Positions 51,143 to 62,158 of a stretch of 64,000 bases of DNA are shown here, one piece after another. A program made the translations under genes and the position numbers. The DNA lies in the NCBI GenBank assembly GCA_963965975.1, contig OZ014415.1:7321001-7385000 (forward strand), written 5' to 3'. Position 1 is the stretch's first letter; each line of letters starts with the position of its first letter. Source of the stretch: Xestospongia bergquistia (lineage: Eukaryota; Porifera; Demospongiae; Haplosclerida; Petrosiidae). The notes below the pieces were generated by a model. It had not been told where the DNA came from and ran no database searches. It worked only from the letters and a program-made list of their open reading frames with translations.

Positions 51143-51188
51143 CTAGTCTCATACCAGACCTATGACAATGGTCTGGGTATGAGACTAG
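51143..51188. repeat. Short hairpin
   Basis: CTAGTCTCATACCAGACC pairs with GGTCTGGGTATGAGACTAG across a 9-nt loop, with one bulged base. The copy at 57040-57087 keeps the hairpin with a larger bulge. Confidence 0.7.
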
Positions 51189-51807
51189 TTTATGCATCTT
51201 CTTTATTATAAACTATCTACAAAACTCACTTCCACTTGACCCCCCCCCCCCCTTGCACTAAATTTGGTTCTTTTAATTCATTATCATTATACAGTTTTAT
51301 TGACTTACCAATGATCTCTGTGACTTTAGATCTTATATGCCATATCCAAGGGTCAGCTGCAGGGAGAGAGTAGATTACAATCCCATGGCAATAAGTAGAG
51401 TACAAATTGGTATATACTTCACATTATGGCACCAATATATTTCAAGAGACAATCAGAAGACATTATATCAGTTAATGTCATGAAAAAAATATACTTTTAC
51501 TTACACTACATATTATATTGCATCATCCACAAGTACTGATATAGGAAGAGAAATGTGAACAGATAGCACTATGGCTGTATAGAGCAGTTATAAAACATAA
51601 TTACTAATTAATTAATTAATTAGTCACTTTCATCAATGAGTGTGAATGAAAATTTTAAAATGACAATATAATGTTAACAAAATGACAGCTAATTTTCCTA
51701 ATAGAGTGGTTATAAATATAAGACTACAAAAATAATCAAATTATCATAACATATTGAATTGATGCTATTTGATGATTATGATTTTATGAAGATTTCAATA
51801 ATTATTG

Positions 51808-52932
51808 TCATTGGTCATCATCATCATCATCCCCACTTCCAATACCAATGACTACACTAAATGCAATCACTGTCACCAAGACAACAATCAGTTGTATTGC
51901 TAATGTAATCCAACTGAAACGGACCAGAGCACTCTATAGAAAAATAAAAAAAATAAATCAAAGCCTAATCATCTACTGTGGTTATTCACTATAAGATATT
52001 TGTGTGGTTTGTGGTTTGTTATGATAATATTTATGAAGTGATGAGCACTTCTATAAGTAGCATTTCCTGGTAAAGTACATCAATTGTTATAGTGATGCTA
52101 TACTATTAAGGACATTATCTACATTCAGAAAGTTTGTTTTATTTCAATGCCAACACTTTAATGCTTTATTCAAACTCTGATCAAGGACGTTTCCATTTTG
52201 AAATAGAACTATAGTTTATAGATAGAGATCTATGAGTTTTGTTTAAGAAAGAGAATCTATTCTTACTTTCAATGGTTTTGTTTTGACAGGAGATTCTTGT
52301 GATCTGTTATTATCTTCAAGTGGTCCGCTTTCATCAGTTTCACTTAACTCAATGTCATTATCAGAAGATTCATCTACCAACTTCTCAAACGATGGTTGTG
52401 ATTCTTTTCTAAAGATATACTTGTAATTCAAAAGACTATGCACCAAGGAATGACGATCTATTAAAACAATGAAGCATTAGTCTTTACATTCTTAAAAAAA
52501 ATGTTTACCATCTTTAGGAGCTTTGTATGCATTGATAGTGTATATAACAAAGAGAACCACTTGGAATGTCATCAGGAGAATAAGAAAGGCAATGTAGATT
52601 GGTAGGAGGGACTCGCTTAGTAGAGAAATACCGATCCCAATATTAATCACTGCAAAAAAATGATATTAATAAAACCAGTAGAGAGACTATGATGTGTTCA
52701 ACATTCAAGCTACTAAAAGGTACTGATATTATTTTCCTAGCTAACTTAGTATAAAGAGCAAATAACATAAGAGAGAAAAAGAGTTTTGTTTTAATCTGAG
52801 CTAATCCAATATATGTATATTATTTATATTCCTTCTTTTTAGAGCATTACAAATTAAGTGCTTTTACTTACAGGCAAACAACAAAGCTCCATAACCGATA
52901 ATGTGAGCATGAGTAAGATTGAATATCCAGCG

Positions 52933-52984
<52 letters not shown>

Positions 52985-53449
52985 TAATAATATTATTCAT
53001 AATGAAAGTGAACTACATACCGTGTTTTAGAAGGTTCACAGCGAAAAATTGAAACAATAGGCTAGAGATAAAAACAGTTAAATAATGCACATTATAAATA
53101 GAGTAAGCTTACATTAGCAATGTGAAGGAACATAACAATAAAACCAATTGCAAAGTGAGCAGTATTAACACCCTAAAAACAATAACACAAGACATCATTG
53201 ATATAAAATTACTAATTAAGATGTTATTAATTACATCAGGATTAAAGTCAATGATTCCGGGTATTGTAGTGTTCTTAGCATGAGCTACAAAGGCAATAAT
53301 AAATCCAGCAGCCCCCACAAATAATGACCCAATCATTAGAGCTCGATGACTTTGGAACCATTCTCCATTAGGTAATGTTGGCTTCATCCATGCAGCAAAG
53401 AAAACACCAGATGTTGCTAATAATACCCAGGCAGTTAACATGAAGATAC
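51808..53449 (-). pseudogene. Truncated cytochrome b561 gene (exons 6-12 only)
   Basis: Seven exons correspond one to one to exons 6-12 of the complete gene at 57693-60878: 53235-53449, 53113-53172, 53021-53061, 52872-52933, 52509-52649, 52267-52457, 51808-51933. The membrane core and tail are intact and nearly identical, including GEWFQSHRALM, HFAIGFIV and RWIFNLTHAH. The signal peptide and DOMON exons are missing: about 30 bp upstream of exon 6 the sequence switches to PIG-W exon sequence in the opposite orientation. The truncation is therefore a duplication breakpoint. An internal ATG (MLTAWVLL) could in theory start a b561-only product, but no first exon or promoter is evident. Confidence 0.8.
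52935..52984. repeat. (GT)n(GA)n microsatellite forming a splice acceptor tract
   Basis: On the - strand this reads (CT)n(CA)n and ends at the AG acceptor of the exon 52872-52933. The second unit has the same array at 58856-58895 but about 10 bp shorter. Confidence 0.9.
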
Positions 53450-53480
53450 CTATAGCAAAAGAATAAAGTATTCACTATCT

Positions 53481-55097
53481 ATCAACTTCATGTTTCAGCA
53501 GGGTGGCAGATAAGAAAATTAACTAGGTCAGCATCCAAGCTCACCATTACCTACTTAATTTAAATGAATGGGCAGCTTAAGAGTACTGTAGTAAAGTTGC
53601 ATTAATTAATTGTATTATTGACACTAAACTTTCAAATGACAAAATACCTCAAGATCAATGTTAGACATAGTCACTCTCAAACTCATTGTCACTACCATTT
53701 TCATTTTCAATATCTTCACAAGATTCGTAAAACTCAGAGGAATCAGAAAGGTCTGACTCTGATTCTAAGTAATGGTCTTGGTGTGGTGGTTAAATTTATT
53801 GTAAAAATGGTGAGCATAGAAGCTGACCATTACAAGTGTAATTCAAGAAATTTGGTACTCAAAGTAGCTGTTTTGGTGCGTTTTGAGTACCAGCTCACCA
53901 GTTATCTGCCACCCTGTGTTTCAGAGTATGGTGTACATTGGAACTTTTTCTTCACAATTGCTGTTGTCTGTGTAAGTCTCAATTAATTAATTAAACATAA
54001 TGTTGAATGTTTTCTTGTGTGATAGTTCTTGGCAACTCTCCTAAATCCACTTATTGTTCTTATACCTACGTCTCTCCCCTATTGTATCACTTCTATATCA
54101 ATAGCTGTTGGGTACCAATTCCTCTTGTCCATGGGTGGCTTACGAGAGTACATCCTCTTTGGTCCTGATGGAAGTTACTCTCGTAACAATTTCATTAGTG
54201 CTAACATGTACAGAGAAGGAATATTTTCTTGTTTTGGTTATTTGGCCTTGTATTATGCTGGAATTGAGCTTTCTCGGAGTTTGTTTAAAGTTAAAAGGTT
54301 GTTACATCCTTGTAATTTATGATACCAAATTATTTGTATTGTTGTACATATAAATTCAGTGACTCTACATGTACAATACTATTTCCTGAAAATAAATGTT
54401 TGATTAGACATTGCAATGTAATCACTAAGCTAGTAGATGCATTAATCATATTTAAAGTTAATTACAATTACACAACCTTAACAACATGTCTATTGTTTGT
54501 GTGTGCTATTATATCCTAGATGGCTTCTGATAATTATTTGTAATTTTTTCTTTGTAGCAAAGTATTAAAAGATTATTTGGTGATTATTTGTCTATTATTT
54601 TTAATATTTCTGTCCTGTATTGTGGCCACTAAATGGAGTGAAATAAATATTGAAGACATCTCAAGAAGAATGGCTAATTTAGCCTATTTCTTTTGGATAG
54701 TAAGGATATAAGATGTAATTAATAATAATAATAATTAATGTTTCAATCATTTCTCATTATGCAGATCTCTATGTTTGGTATTATACTTGTTCTAATGTTT
54801 TTTGTGGATGTAGTGTCTATCTCTCTCTCTTTTCTCACTAACTCTCCACAATCTATCTGTCCTTACTTTGATTCTCTCCATCCTAAGAGCTCACCTCATC
54901 TTTGTCTCATCTCTGCCATTGACTATAACCAGTTCACATTCTTCTTACTAGCTAACTTATCAACAGGACTTGTCAACTTCACTGTTGATACAATGAATAC
55001 TAGCACTTTAAATGCTTTTCTTTTGTTAAGTCTTCATCTAGTCAGCCTGTGTGTGCTAGCTATTGTAATGAAGAGATACAGGATTAAAATTATGTAA
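53481..55097 (+). pseudogene. PIG-W copy 3, 5'-truncated and interrupted
   Basis: Begins inside PIG-W exon 2 at the duplication joint (53481) and is cut by the hAT-like element. It resumes at 53925 and keeps the end of exon 2 (to about 53974), exon 3 (54028-54299), exon 4 (about 54556-54697) and exon 5 (to the stop at 55097) with intact splice sites. Exon 1 and most of exon 2, including the FGTGLMDVGVG segment, are absent. Exon 3 has a 6-bp in-frame insertion (adds Met-Tyr after FISAN). Some sites match copy 1 rather than its parent copy 2 (for example GYQFLLS and NAFLLLS). A frame running from the mobile element into exon 2 exists but is chimeric. Probably non-functional. Confidence 0.8.
53499..53916. 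mobile_element. Non-autonomous hAT-like element
   Basis: The terminal inverted repeats are CAGGGTGGCAGATAA and TTATCTGCCACCCTG (15 bp, exact). They are flanked on both sides by TGTTTCAG, an 8-bp target duplication (53491-53498 and 53917-53924). The 8-bp duplication and the CAGGG ends are those of hAT elements. At 418 bp with no transposase frame, it must be non-autonomous. It splits the PIG-W exon 2 remnant of the second unit; PIG-W copy 2 shows the empty site. Confidence 0.88.
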
Positions 55098-55579
55098 TAT
55101 TTTATTGTTGTAGCATCAATCTCTCAGACACTGGTCTTTTCATACATATTTTATTCATTTAATCCTTAGTGAGTGGGAGAGAGTATTAACATTATATAGT
55201 CTAGTAATGCAATAACTTTTAGTATTATGTAAAATTAGCTAAATAATAGTTTTTTTAGAATATATAAATATATAGTTTTGATTTTTTTAATAGTTGTTAA
55301 TTTTCTGTCATGTATTACTTACTTTGTAGCATTTCTACATTTATATTGACAGCATATCTACCACTGTCATTGTTTATGTGGCTCATCTATTATATATGTT
55401 ACATGATATAATGTTTGATTTCTTGTTGTTTAAACAAAAGGAAATACTATATAACAAACAAGACCATAACTGCACAATTAACTATCTTGTAATTACAAGA
55501 AAAAAAATAGTTCGGCATATATATATATATATATGTATGTATGTGTGTATATATATACAAATTGTTTTTTGTATTTTAA

Positions 55580-56533
55580 TTAATAAAGATAGACTTTATT
55601 ACCAACAAAATCTGTAATCCAAAGTGTTCCATCAGGTGCAATGGCTGCATCACCAGCACCCTCAAAGCCTGTCATAACTTTGATTTGCTTGCCATTTTTA
55701 TCACAGATATAGACTTCTCCTGGACTTGAACGATCAGCTACATACATATTATCCTCACAGTCTAGATCAACAAATAGACCTTCAGCATAACCCACACCCT
55801 CTATTTTAAGATTACATAAATGATCCCCTGACTTAGTAACAACAAATACTTTACCAGTGTAGAAATCTGTTATACGTAAATTGCCATTAGAATCAAACTG
55901 AATCTTACGAGAATAGTTTCCTACACCAGAGATCACATGAGATTTGGTACCATCTGAGTTATACACATGTATTTTGCCAGTATCCCATTCAGAGACATAG
56001 AACTTACCATCAGAATCTATAGCAATTCCAACAGGATCTTTTTGGCTTATTTTTACACCAATAAAACTCCCATTAGTTGTATACTCATATATTTTTCCAC
56101 CTTTGAAGCCTGCGACATATAATTGATCATCTTTTACATATAGTCCAATTGGGGTTCCATTAAGAACAGCAAACTTCTTTTGAAAGTTACCATTTTTGTC
56201 AAACATGTGAACATAGCCATCACCAGATCCTGAGATATATACCTTTCCATCTTTTGTGATATGGATGTGTTTTGGGTGAGAGATGGTTATTAGTTTCTTA
56301 GGACATCCAAACATAGATGGATCATGAGTACATCCATTAGTGCCACCAACTTGTATTGAGTTTGTTATATTCTGTATTTCCTTTGTTAGTTCATCAATTT
56401 TTCGACCCAAACACTTTATCTGAGAAAGCACTTGTCGGCAGGAGTCTTCGTATGAGCAAGTATCATCACAAACTGTAGTAGTAAATCCCAGTACATCACC
56501 AACAACTAGAAAAATGATAAATGCAATGTACAT
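55580..56533 (-). CDS. Secreted NHL-type beta-propeller protein (copy 2)
   Basis: Single exon, 317 aa, the tandem twin of 49603-50562. It keeps the signal peptide (MYIAFIIFLVVGDVLG), the Cys-rich coil (CSYEDSCRQVLSQIKCLGRK) and all propeller blades. Differences cluster in the linker before the propeller (a shorter Thr/Asn segment) and at scattered surface-like positions. The frame is intact, so both copies may be active and may have begun to diverge in binding. Confidence 0.85.
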   Translation of the reverse strand: MYIAFIIFLVVGDVLGFTTTVCDDTCSYEDSCRQVLSQIKCLGRKIDELTKEIQNITNSIQVGGTNGCTHDPSMFGCPKKLITISHPKHIHITKDGKVYISGSGDGYVHMFDKNGNFQKKFAVLNGTPIGLYVKDDQLYVAGFKGGKIYEYTTNGSFIGVKISQKDPVGIAIDSDGKFYVSEWDTGKIHVYNSDGTKSHVISGVGNYSRKIQFDSNGNLRITDFYTGKVFVVTKSGDHLCNLKIEGVGYAEGLFVDLDCEDNMYVADRSSPGEVYICDKNGKQIKVMTGFEGAGDAAIAPDGTLWITDFVGNKVYLY

Positions 56534-57692
56534 CTTTAATTAGTGATGTGATAATAAAATGGTAAATAAGCTAGGCTACCTTATAAAGAACTAGTGTAGC
56601 TTGTTTTATTTATGTGTTAGAGTTAAGTTATTGTACTACTTAACAAGTTGTTTGTCACATCTAATGCATGAAATTAAGTACACCACTTCTACAATATAAC
56701 AACTATCACTCTATTCAAGAAATGTAGTGAAGAAATGAACAGGACAAAATGTGGTTTGTATTGATCAATTATTGATATAAAAATAGTTTTTACAACATAC
56801 CACATGAACAAGATAGTAAGTAATTTATACTTGAACCCATCATTGCATTACATGGATAAGATAGTTGTATAAATCAATTAGTGACATATGTTATCACACT
56901 ACTGTAGTAATCATTTACAATTCTCACATAACTTACAGTATTATCACTGAAAGCAATAATCTAAATTTACTGATGACTTATAGAGACCAATATCTTGATG
57001 TTGATGGAAATAACTGAATTCTTCTGTTAGTGTATATGCCTAGTCTCATACCAGACCTATGACAATGGTCTGGGTATATGAGACTAGTTTATGCATCTAC
57101 TTTATTATAAACTACATACAAAACTCAGTTCCACTTGACCCCCCCCCCCCTTGCACTTTTAATTCATAATCATTATACAGTTTTATTGACTTACCAATGA
57201 TCTCTGTGACTTTAGATCTTATATGCCATATCCAATGGTCAGCTGCAGGGAGGGAGTAGATTACAATCCCATGGCAATAAGTAGAGTACAAATTGGTATA
57301 TACTTCACATTATGGCACCAATATATTTCAAGAGACAATCAGAAGACATTATATCAGTTAATGTCATGAAGAAACTTACTTTTACTTACACTACATATTA
57401 TATTGCATCATCCACAAGTACTGATATAGGAAGAGAAATGTGAACAGATAGCACTATGGCTGTATAGAGCAGTTATAAAACATAATTACTAATTAATTAA
57501 TTAATTAGTCACTTTCATCAATGAGTGTGAATGAAAATTTTAAAATGACAATATAACGCTAACAAAATGACAGCTAATTTTCCTGATAGAGTGGTTATAA
57601 ATATAAGACTATGAAAATAATCAAATTATCATAACATATTGAAATGATGCTATTTGATAATTATGATTTTATGAAGATTTCAATAATTATTG

Positions 57693-58855
57693 TCATCGGT
57701 CATCATCGTCATCATCATCCCCACTTCCAATACCGATGACTACACTAAATGCAATCACTGTCACCAAGACAACGATCAGTTGTATTGCTAATGTAATCCA
57801 ACTGAAACGGACCAGAGCACTCTATAGAAAAATAAAAAAAAAATAAATCTAAGCCTAATCATCTACTATGATTATTCACTATAAGATACTTGTGTGGTTT
57901 GTGGTTTGTTATGATAATATTTATGAAGTGATGAGCACTTCTATAAGTAGCAGCATTTCCTGGTAAAGTACATCAAATGTTATAGTAATACTATACTGTA
58001 GAACCAACTATAAGAAATCTTTACTATTTAGGACATTATCTACATTCAGAAAGTTTGCTTTATTTCAATGCCAACACTTTAATGCTTTATTCAAACTCTT
58101 ATCAAGGATGTTTCCATTTTGAAATAGAACTATAGTTTATAGATAGAGATCCATGAGTTTTGTTTAAGAAAGAGAATCTTTTCTTACTTTCAATGGTTTT
58201 GTTTTGACAGGAGATTCTTGTGATCTGTTATTATCTTCAAGTGGTCCGCTTTCATCAGTTTCACTTAACTCAATGTCATTATCAGAAGATTCATCTACCA
58301 ACTTCTCAAACGATGGTTGTGATTCTTTTCTAAAGATATACTTGTAATTCAAAAGACTATGCACCAAGGAATGACGATCTATTAAAACAATGAAGCATTA
58401 GTCTTTACATTCTTAAAAAAAATGTTTACCATCTTTAGGAGCTTTGTATGCATTGATAGTGTATATAACAAAGAGAACCACTTGGAATGTCATCAGGAGA
58501 ATAAGAAAGGCAATGTAGATTGGTAGGAGGGACTCGCTTAGTAGAGAAATACCGATCCCAATATTAATCACTGCAAAAAAATGATATTAATAAAACCAGT
58601 AGAGAGACTATGATGTGTTCAACATTCAAGCTACTAAAAGGTACTGATATTATTTTCCTAGCTAACTTAGTATAAAGAGCAAATAACATAAGAGAGAAAA
58701 AGAGTTTTGTTTTAATCTGAGCTAATCCAATATATGTATATTATTTATATTCCTTCTTTTTAGAGCATTACAAATTAAGTGCTTTTACTTACAGGCAAAC
58801 AACAAAGCTCCATAACCAATAATGTGAGCATGAGTAAGATTGAATATCCAGCGAC

Positions 58856-58895
<40 letters not shown>

Positions 58896-60878
58896 TAATA
58901 ACATTATTCATAATGAAAGTGAACTACATACCGTGTTTTAGAAGGTTCACAGCGAAAAATTGAAACAATAGGCTAGAGATAAAAACAGTTAAATAATGCA
59001 CATTATAAATAGAGTAAGCTTACATTAGCAATGTGAAGGAACATAACAATAAAACCAATTGCAAAGTGAGCAGTATTAACACCCTAAAAACAATAACACA
59101 AGACATCATTGATATAAAATTACTAATTAAGATGTTATTAATTACATCAGGATTAAAGTCAATGATTCCGGGTATTGTAGTGTTCTTAGCATGAGCTACA
59201 AAGGCAATAATAAATCCAGCAGCCCCCACAAATAATGACCCAATCATTAGAGCTCGATGACTTTGGAACCATTCTCCATTAGGTAATGTTGGCTTCATCC
59301 ATGCAGCAAAGAAAACACCAGATGTTGCTAATAATACCCAGGCAGTTAACATGAAGATACCTATAGCAAAAAAATAAAGTATTCAATATCTATAGATCAT
59401 GTACTGTTTACCATGTAATTTCAGTAGTATATCTTTAGGCCAAGGAGAAATGATCCTCACATTACCAGTAATAATGTCTGTCACTAAGTTCCTTTGTTGA
59501 TAAGAAAAATCTGGAGTTATACTATGTTTATGAAGACCTGATGTACCAGAACCTAAACCAAGTATATTAAAATAAAAAAACAGTCTACAAATATTTATCT
59601 ACCTCCACGTGCACTCAAGGCATTATAAATATGCCAAAGAGATTGATTCAAGTTAAGATCTTGACCCACATTGACAACACCAATATATCTACTAAACCTA
59701 AAACAATGAAACAAATGATATAAAAAATGATTGTTCCACATGACTGAACTAATAATATATATGACAGTAATTTGAGAAGAATAAAAACTTAGTAAATTGT
59801 TAGATGCTTAGTCATCGACAGATCACATGATATCATAACTTCATATAAATCAATTATGTTAACATTATTTCATACTTAGATCAGTAGTTATCCACAGATC
59901 ACATAATATCACAACTTTATATAAATCAATTATGTTAACATTATTTCATACTTAGATCATTAGTTATCCACAGATCACATGGTGTCACAGTGTCACATGA
60001 TAGTCATAGATAAGTCATATAAAGTTATTAACCACATACCTCACATAATTATAATTAACATTCTATTCATTAAATTTGCTAACATTGTTAGTTAATTTGT
60101 TATAAATTCCTTCCACTTAAAGTATCTAACTACTTCATGGGAGGTTTGGCTACATTGATAAAATGTTTTACTATCAAAACTTAATTCCTAGTGACACATC
60201 CTATACAGACAACATATAATAGTGACTTATAATATCTATAACATAACCATAAAACTATATACTTTATTTCGTTGCCATGGATACACTTACGTGCATGTAA
60301 TTCTTCCATTGTTGTATTCAGTGACATGTTCACACATTCCTATCTGGTTATTATCAATAATGTTAGCAGAATATCTAGTACTAGGATTCCATGTATCAAT
60401 GACATAGACTATATCAGATGTAGAGTCTCTCTTACATGCCAATACATCACTGTCAGACTAGAACAGATACAGGAAGTTATTATACTGTAGTCCTATTAAA
60501 TACAATATACTTACCATTGTTTTTGAAGTAGTAAATCCCACGGCAACCCATCCCTCAGCAGTACCCTCCAAATGAATATCAATAAAGTCACTGTTCTCAT
60601 CATTCATTCTAGCAGCAAAGAAATAGTTACCTCCTGATGTACTCACACGTACTGGATATGTAGCATTGGGAGACTAAAAGAAGGAATAGACTATAATATT
60701 ACAGTAAGTAAGTTAAATTAACTTAAAGTGACCTTTGCTAGCCCGAATGGGTCTATATAGTTGTATTATACTTACGTACTGGACTACTAGGGCATGTCAC
60801 GTTAATAGAGACAGCAGTACTTATCATAAAAAACAATAGAAAAGAATCAAAGACTAGATAAGAGCAAGTAGCAGCCAT
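57693..60878 (-). CDS. DOMON-cytochrome b561 protein, ferric-chelate reductase-like (copy 2, complete)
   Basis: Twelve exons give 499 aa: 60780-60878, 60515-60673, 60291-60457, 59603-59697, 59412-59552, 59146-59360, 59024-59083, 58932-58972, 58793-58854, 58430-58570, 58188-58378, 57693-57821. A signal peptide is followed by a DOMON domain (about 34-175; GWVAVGFTTSKTM, DVLACKRD). A b561 core starts near residue 221, with candidate haem histidines H255 (WFQSHR), H277, H298, H309 and H334/H336 (NLTHAHIIGYG). A Ser/Glu-rich segment, a final membrane span and an acidic GDDDDDDDR tail follow. The DOMON-b561 order without a Reeler domain places it near FRRS1/SDR2-like transmembrane electron carriers that reduce ferric iron. 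The first donor must be the GTACGT at 60776-60779, which alone keeps the frame. Its 3' seven exons lie in the duplicated unit. Confidence 0.88.
58856..58895. repeat. (GT)n(GA)n microsatellite forming a splice acceptor tract
   Basis: Shorter allele-like twin of 52935-52984, at the acceptor of exon 58793-58854. Confidence 0.9.
59797..59980. repeat. Tandem repeat of about 80 bp in a DOMON-b561 intron
   Basis: Two copies of the words ATAAATCAATTATGTTAACA and TTATTTCATACTTAGATCA, in the intron between exons 3 and 4 of the gene at 57693-60878. Confidence 0.75.
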
Positions 60879-61217
60879 CTTTTCAGGGGAGGAAATAATG
60901 ACTAATTCATTTTTGACCGACAACCGAGACACTCCCCATGTTATAGTAATTATAAATTACACAGATGATAATTAAGTGAAGTATACTAATAAATAAAACT
61001 ACTAACAAAGTCTCTTTACAATAATATATACTGTAGATATTGAAGTAAACTTTATAATATATAGTCAATAAAATGCCTATAAAACTAAGATATCTAGTGT
61101 AGCCATATTTATACTAAAAGTGCTAAATAAAAGTAAATTAATTCATAATCATTTGTAAAATTAAATATAACTTAAATATTTTCAGTAGATCATGTAGTAC
61201 AGTTCAAGTCAAAAAAG

Positions 61218-62112
61218 CTAGCCACGGTAGTCTTTGATAGCAATAAGTATAATCAACACTAGAACCACTATTGCTACAGAAGTAAGATGGATGACAGTAT
61301 ATATCCAGTTAGTGCGTACTGGAGCACTCTACATGGAATGACAATATAATAGCACATATTATTGTTATTGGGATATTAGGACTTACATCCAGTGGCTTCT
61401 TCTTAGGGGGTTTCTCTTCTTTCTCCTTTTCATCAATTGGTTTTTCAATATTAGTCATTGGTATATTGCTTCCTTTGTCGGATGAAATATTTTGAAAGAG
61501 ATATTTGTACTTCAGAAGACTGTGCACCAAAGCAGGACGATCTAACATATAAAACAAAATATAGATATAAAGTAGATAAATAGTTTATGTAAATTCATTG
61601 TGTTTACCTCCTTCAGGAGCATGGTAGGCAAAGACAGTATTTATTATAAATATTGCTACTTGGAACATGAACAAAAGAATTAGAAAGACAATATAGAACC
61701 ATAAAATTTTGATATTCCCTGCATTTTGTTCCAGTAAATAAATTCCAATAGCAATGTTGATTACTACAGGTAGTAAGAGAGAATGTTGAATGGACATAAT
61801 AGTACAACTACTAGTATTAGTAGTCAAGTAAGTAGAATGGTCTTATACTTACAGGCTAACAACAAAGCTCCATACCCAATGATGTGAGCATGACTTAGAT
61901 TGAATATCCAGCGACTTAGGAATGGAGTAATAACTTTAGTCTATATATTGTACTAATACTTACCGAGATCCTTTGGGGTTGCCACGGCAGATGGCAATTA
62001 AAGGCTATTTGAGAAACATAATATATATTATAATGTGTTATAATAGTATACTTACATTAGCAATGTGAAGACACATGACAATTATCCCAAAGATGAAATG
62101 AGTTGTGTTTAC

Positions 62113-62158
<46 letters not shown>

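Noticed and set aside
53618..53986. A 122-codon + strand frame ending in PIG-W sequence
   Set aside because: Most of it is the hAT-like element; the end is residual PIG-W exon 2. It is a chimeric accident, not a gene.
60776..60779. Donor at CCAGTAC/GTAAG for the first DOMON-b561 exon
   Set aside because: It breaks the frame with the next exon. The GTACGT donor four bases earlier keeps phase 0 and gives a complete 499-aa protein.
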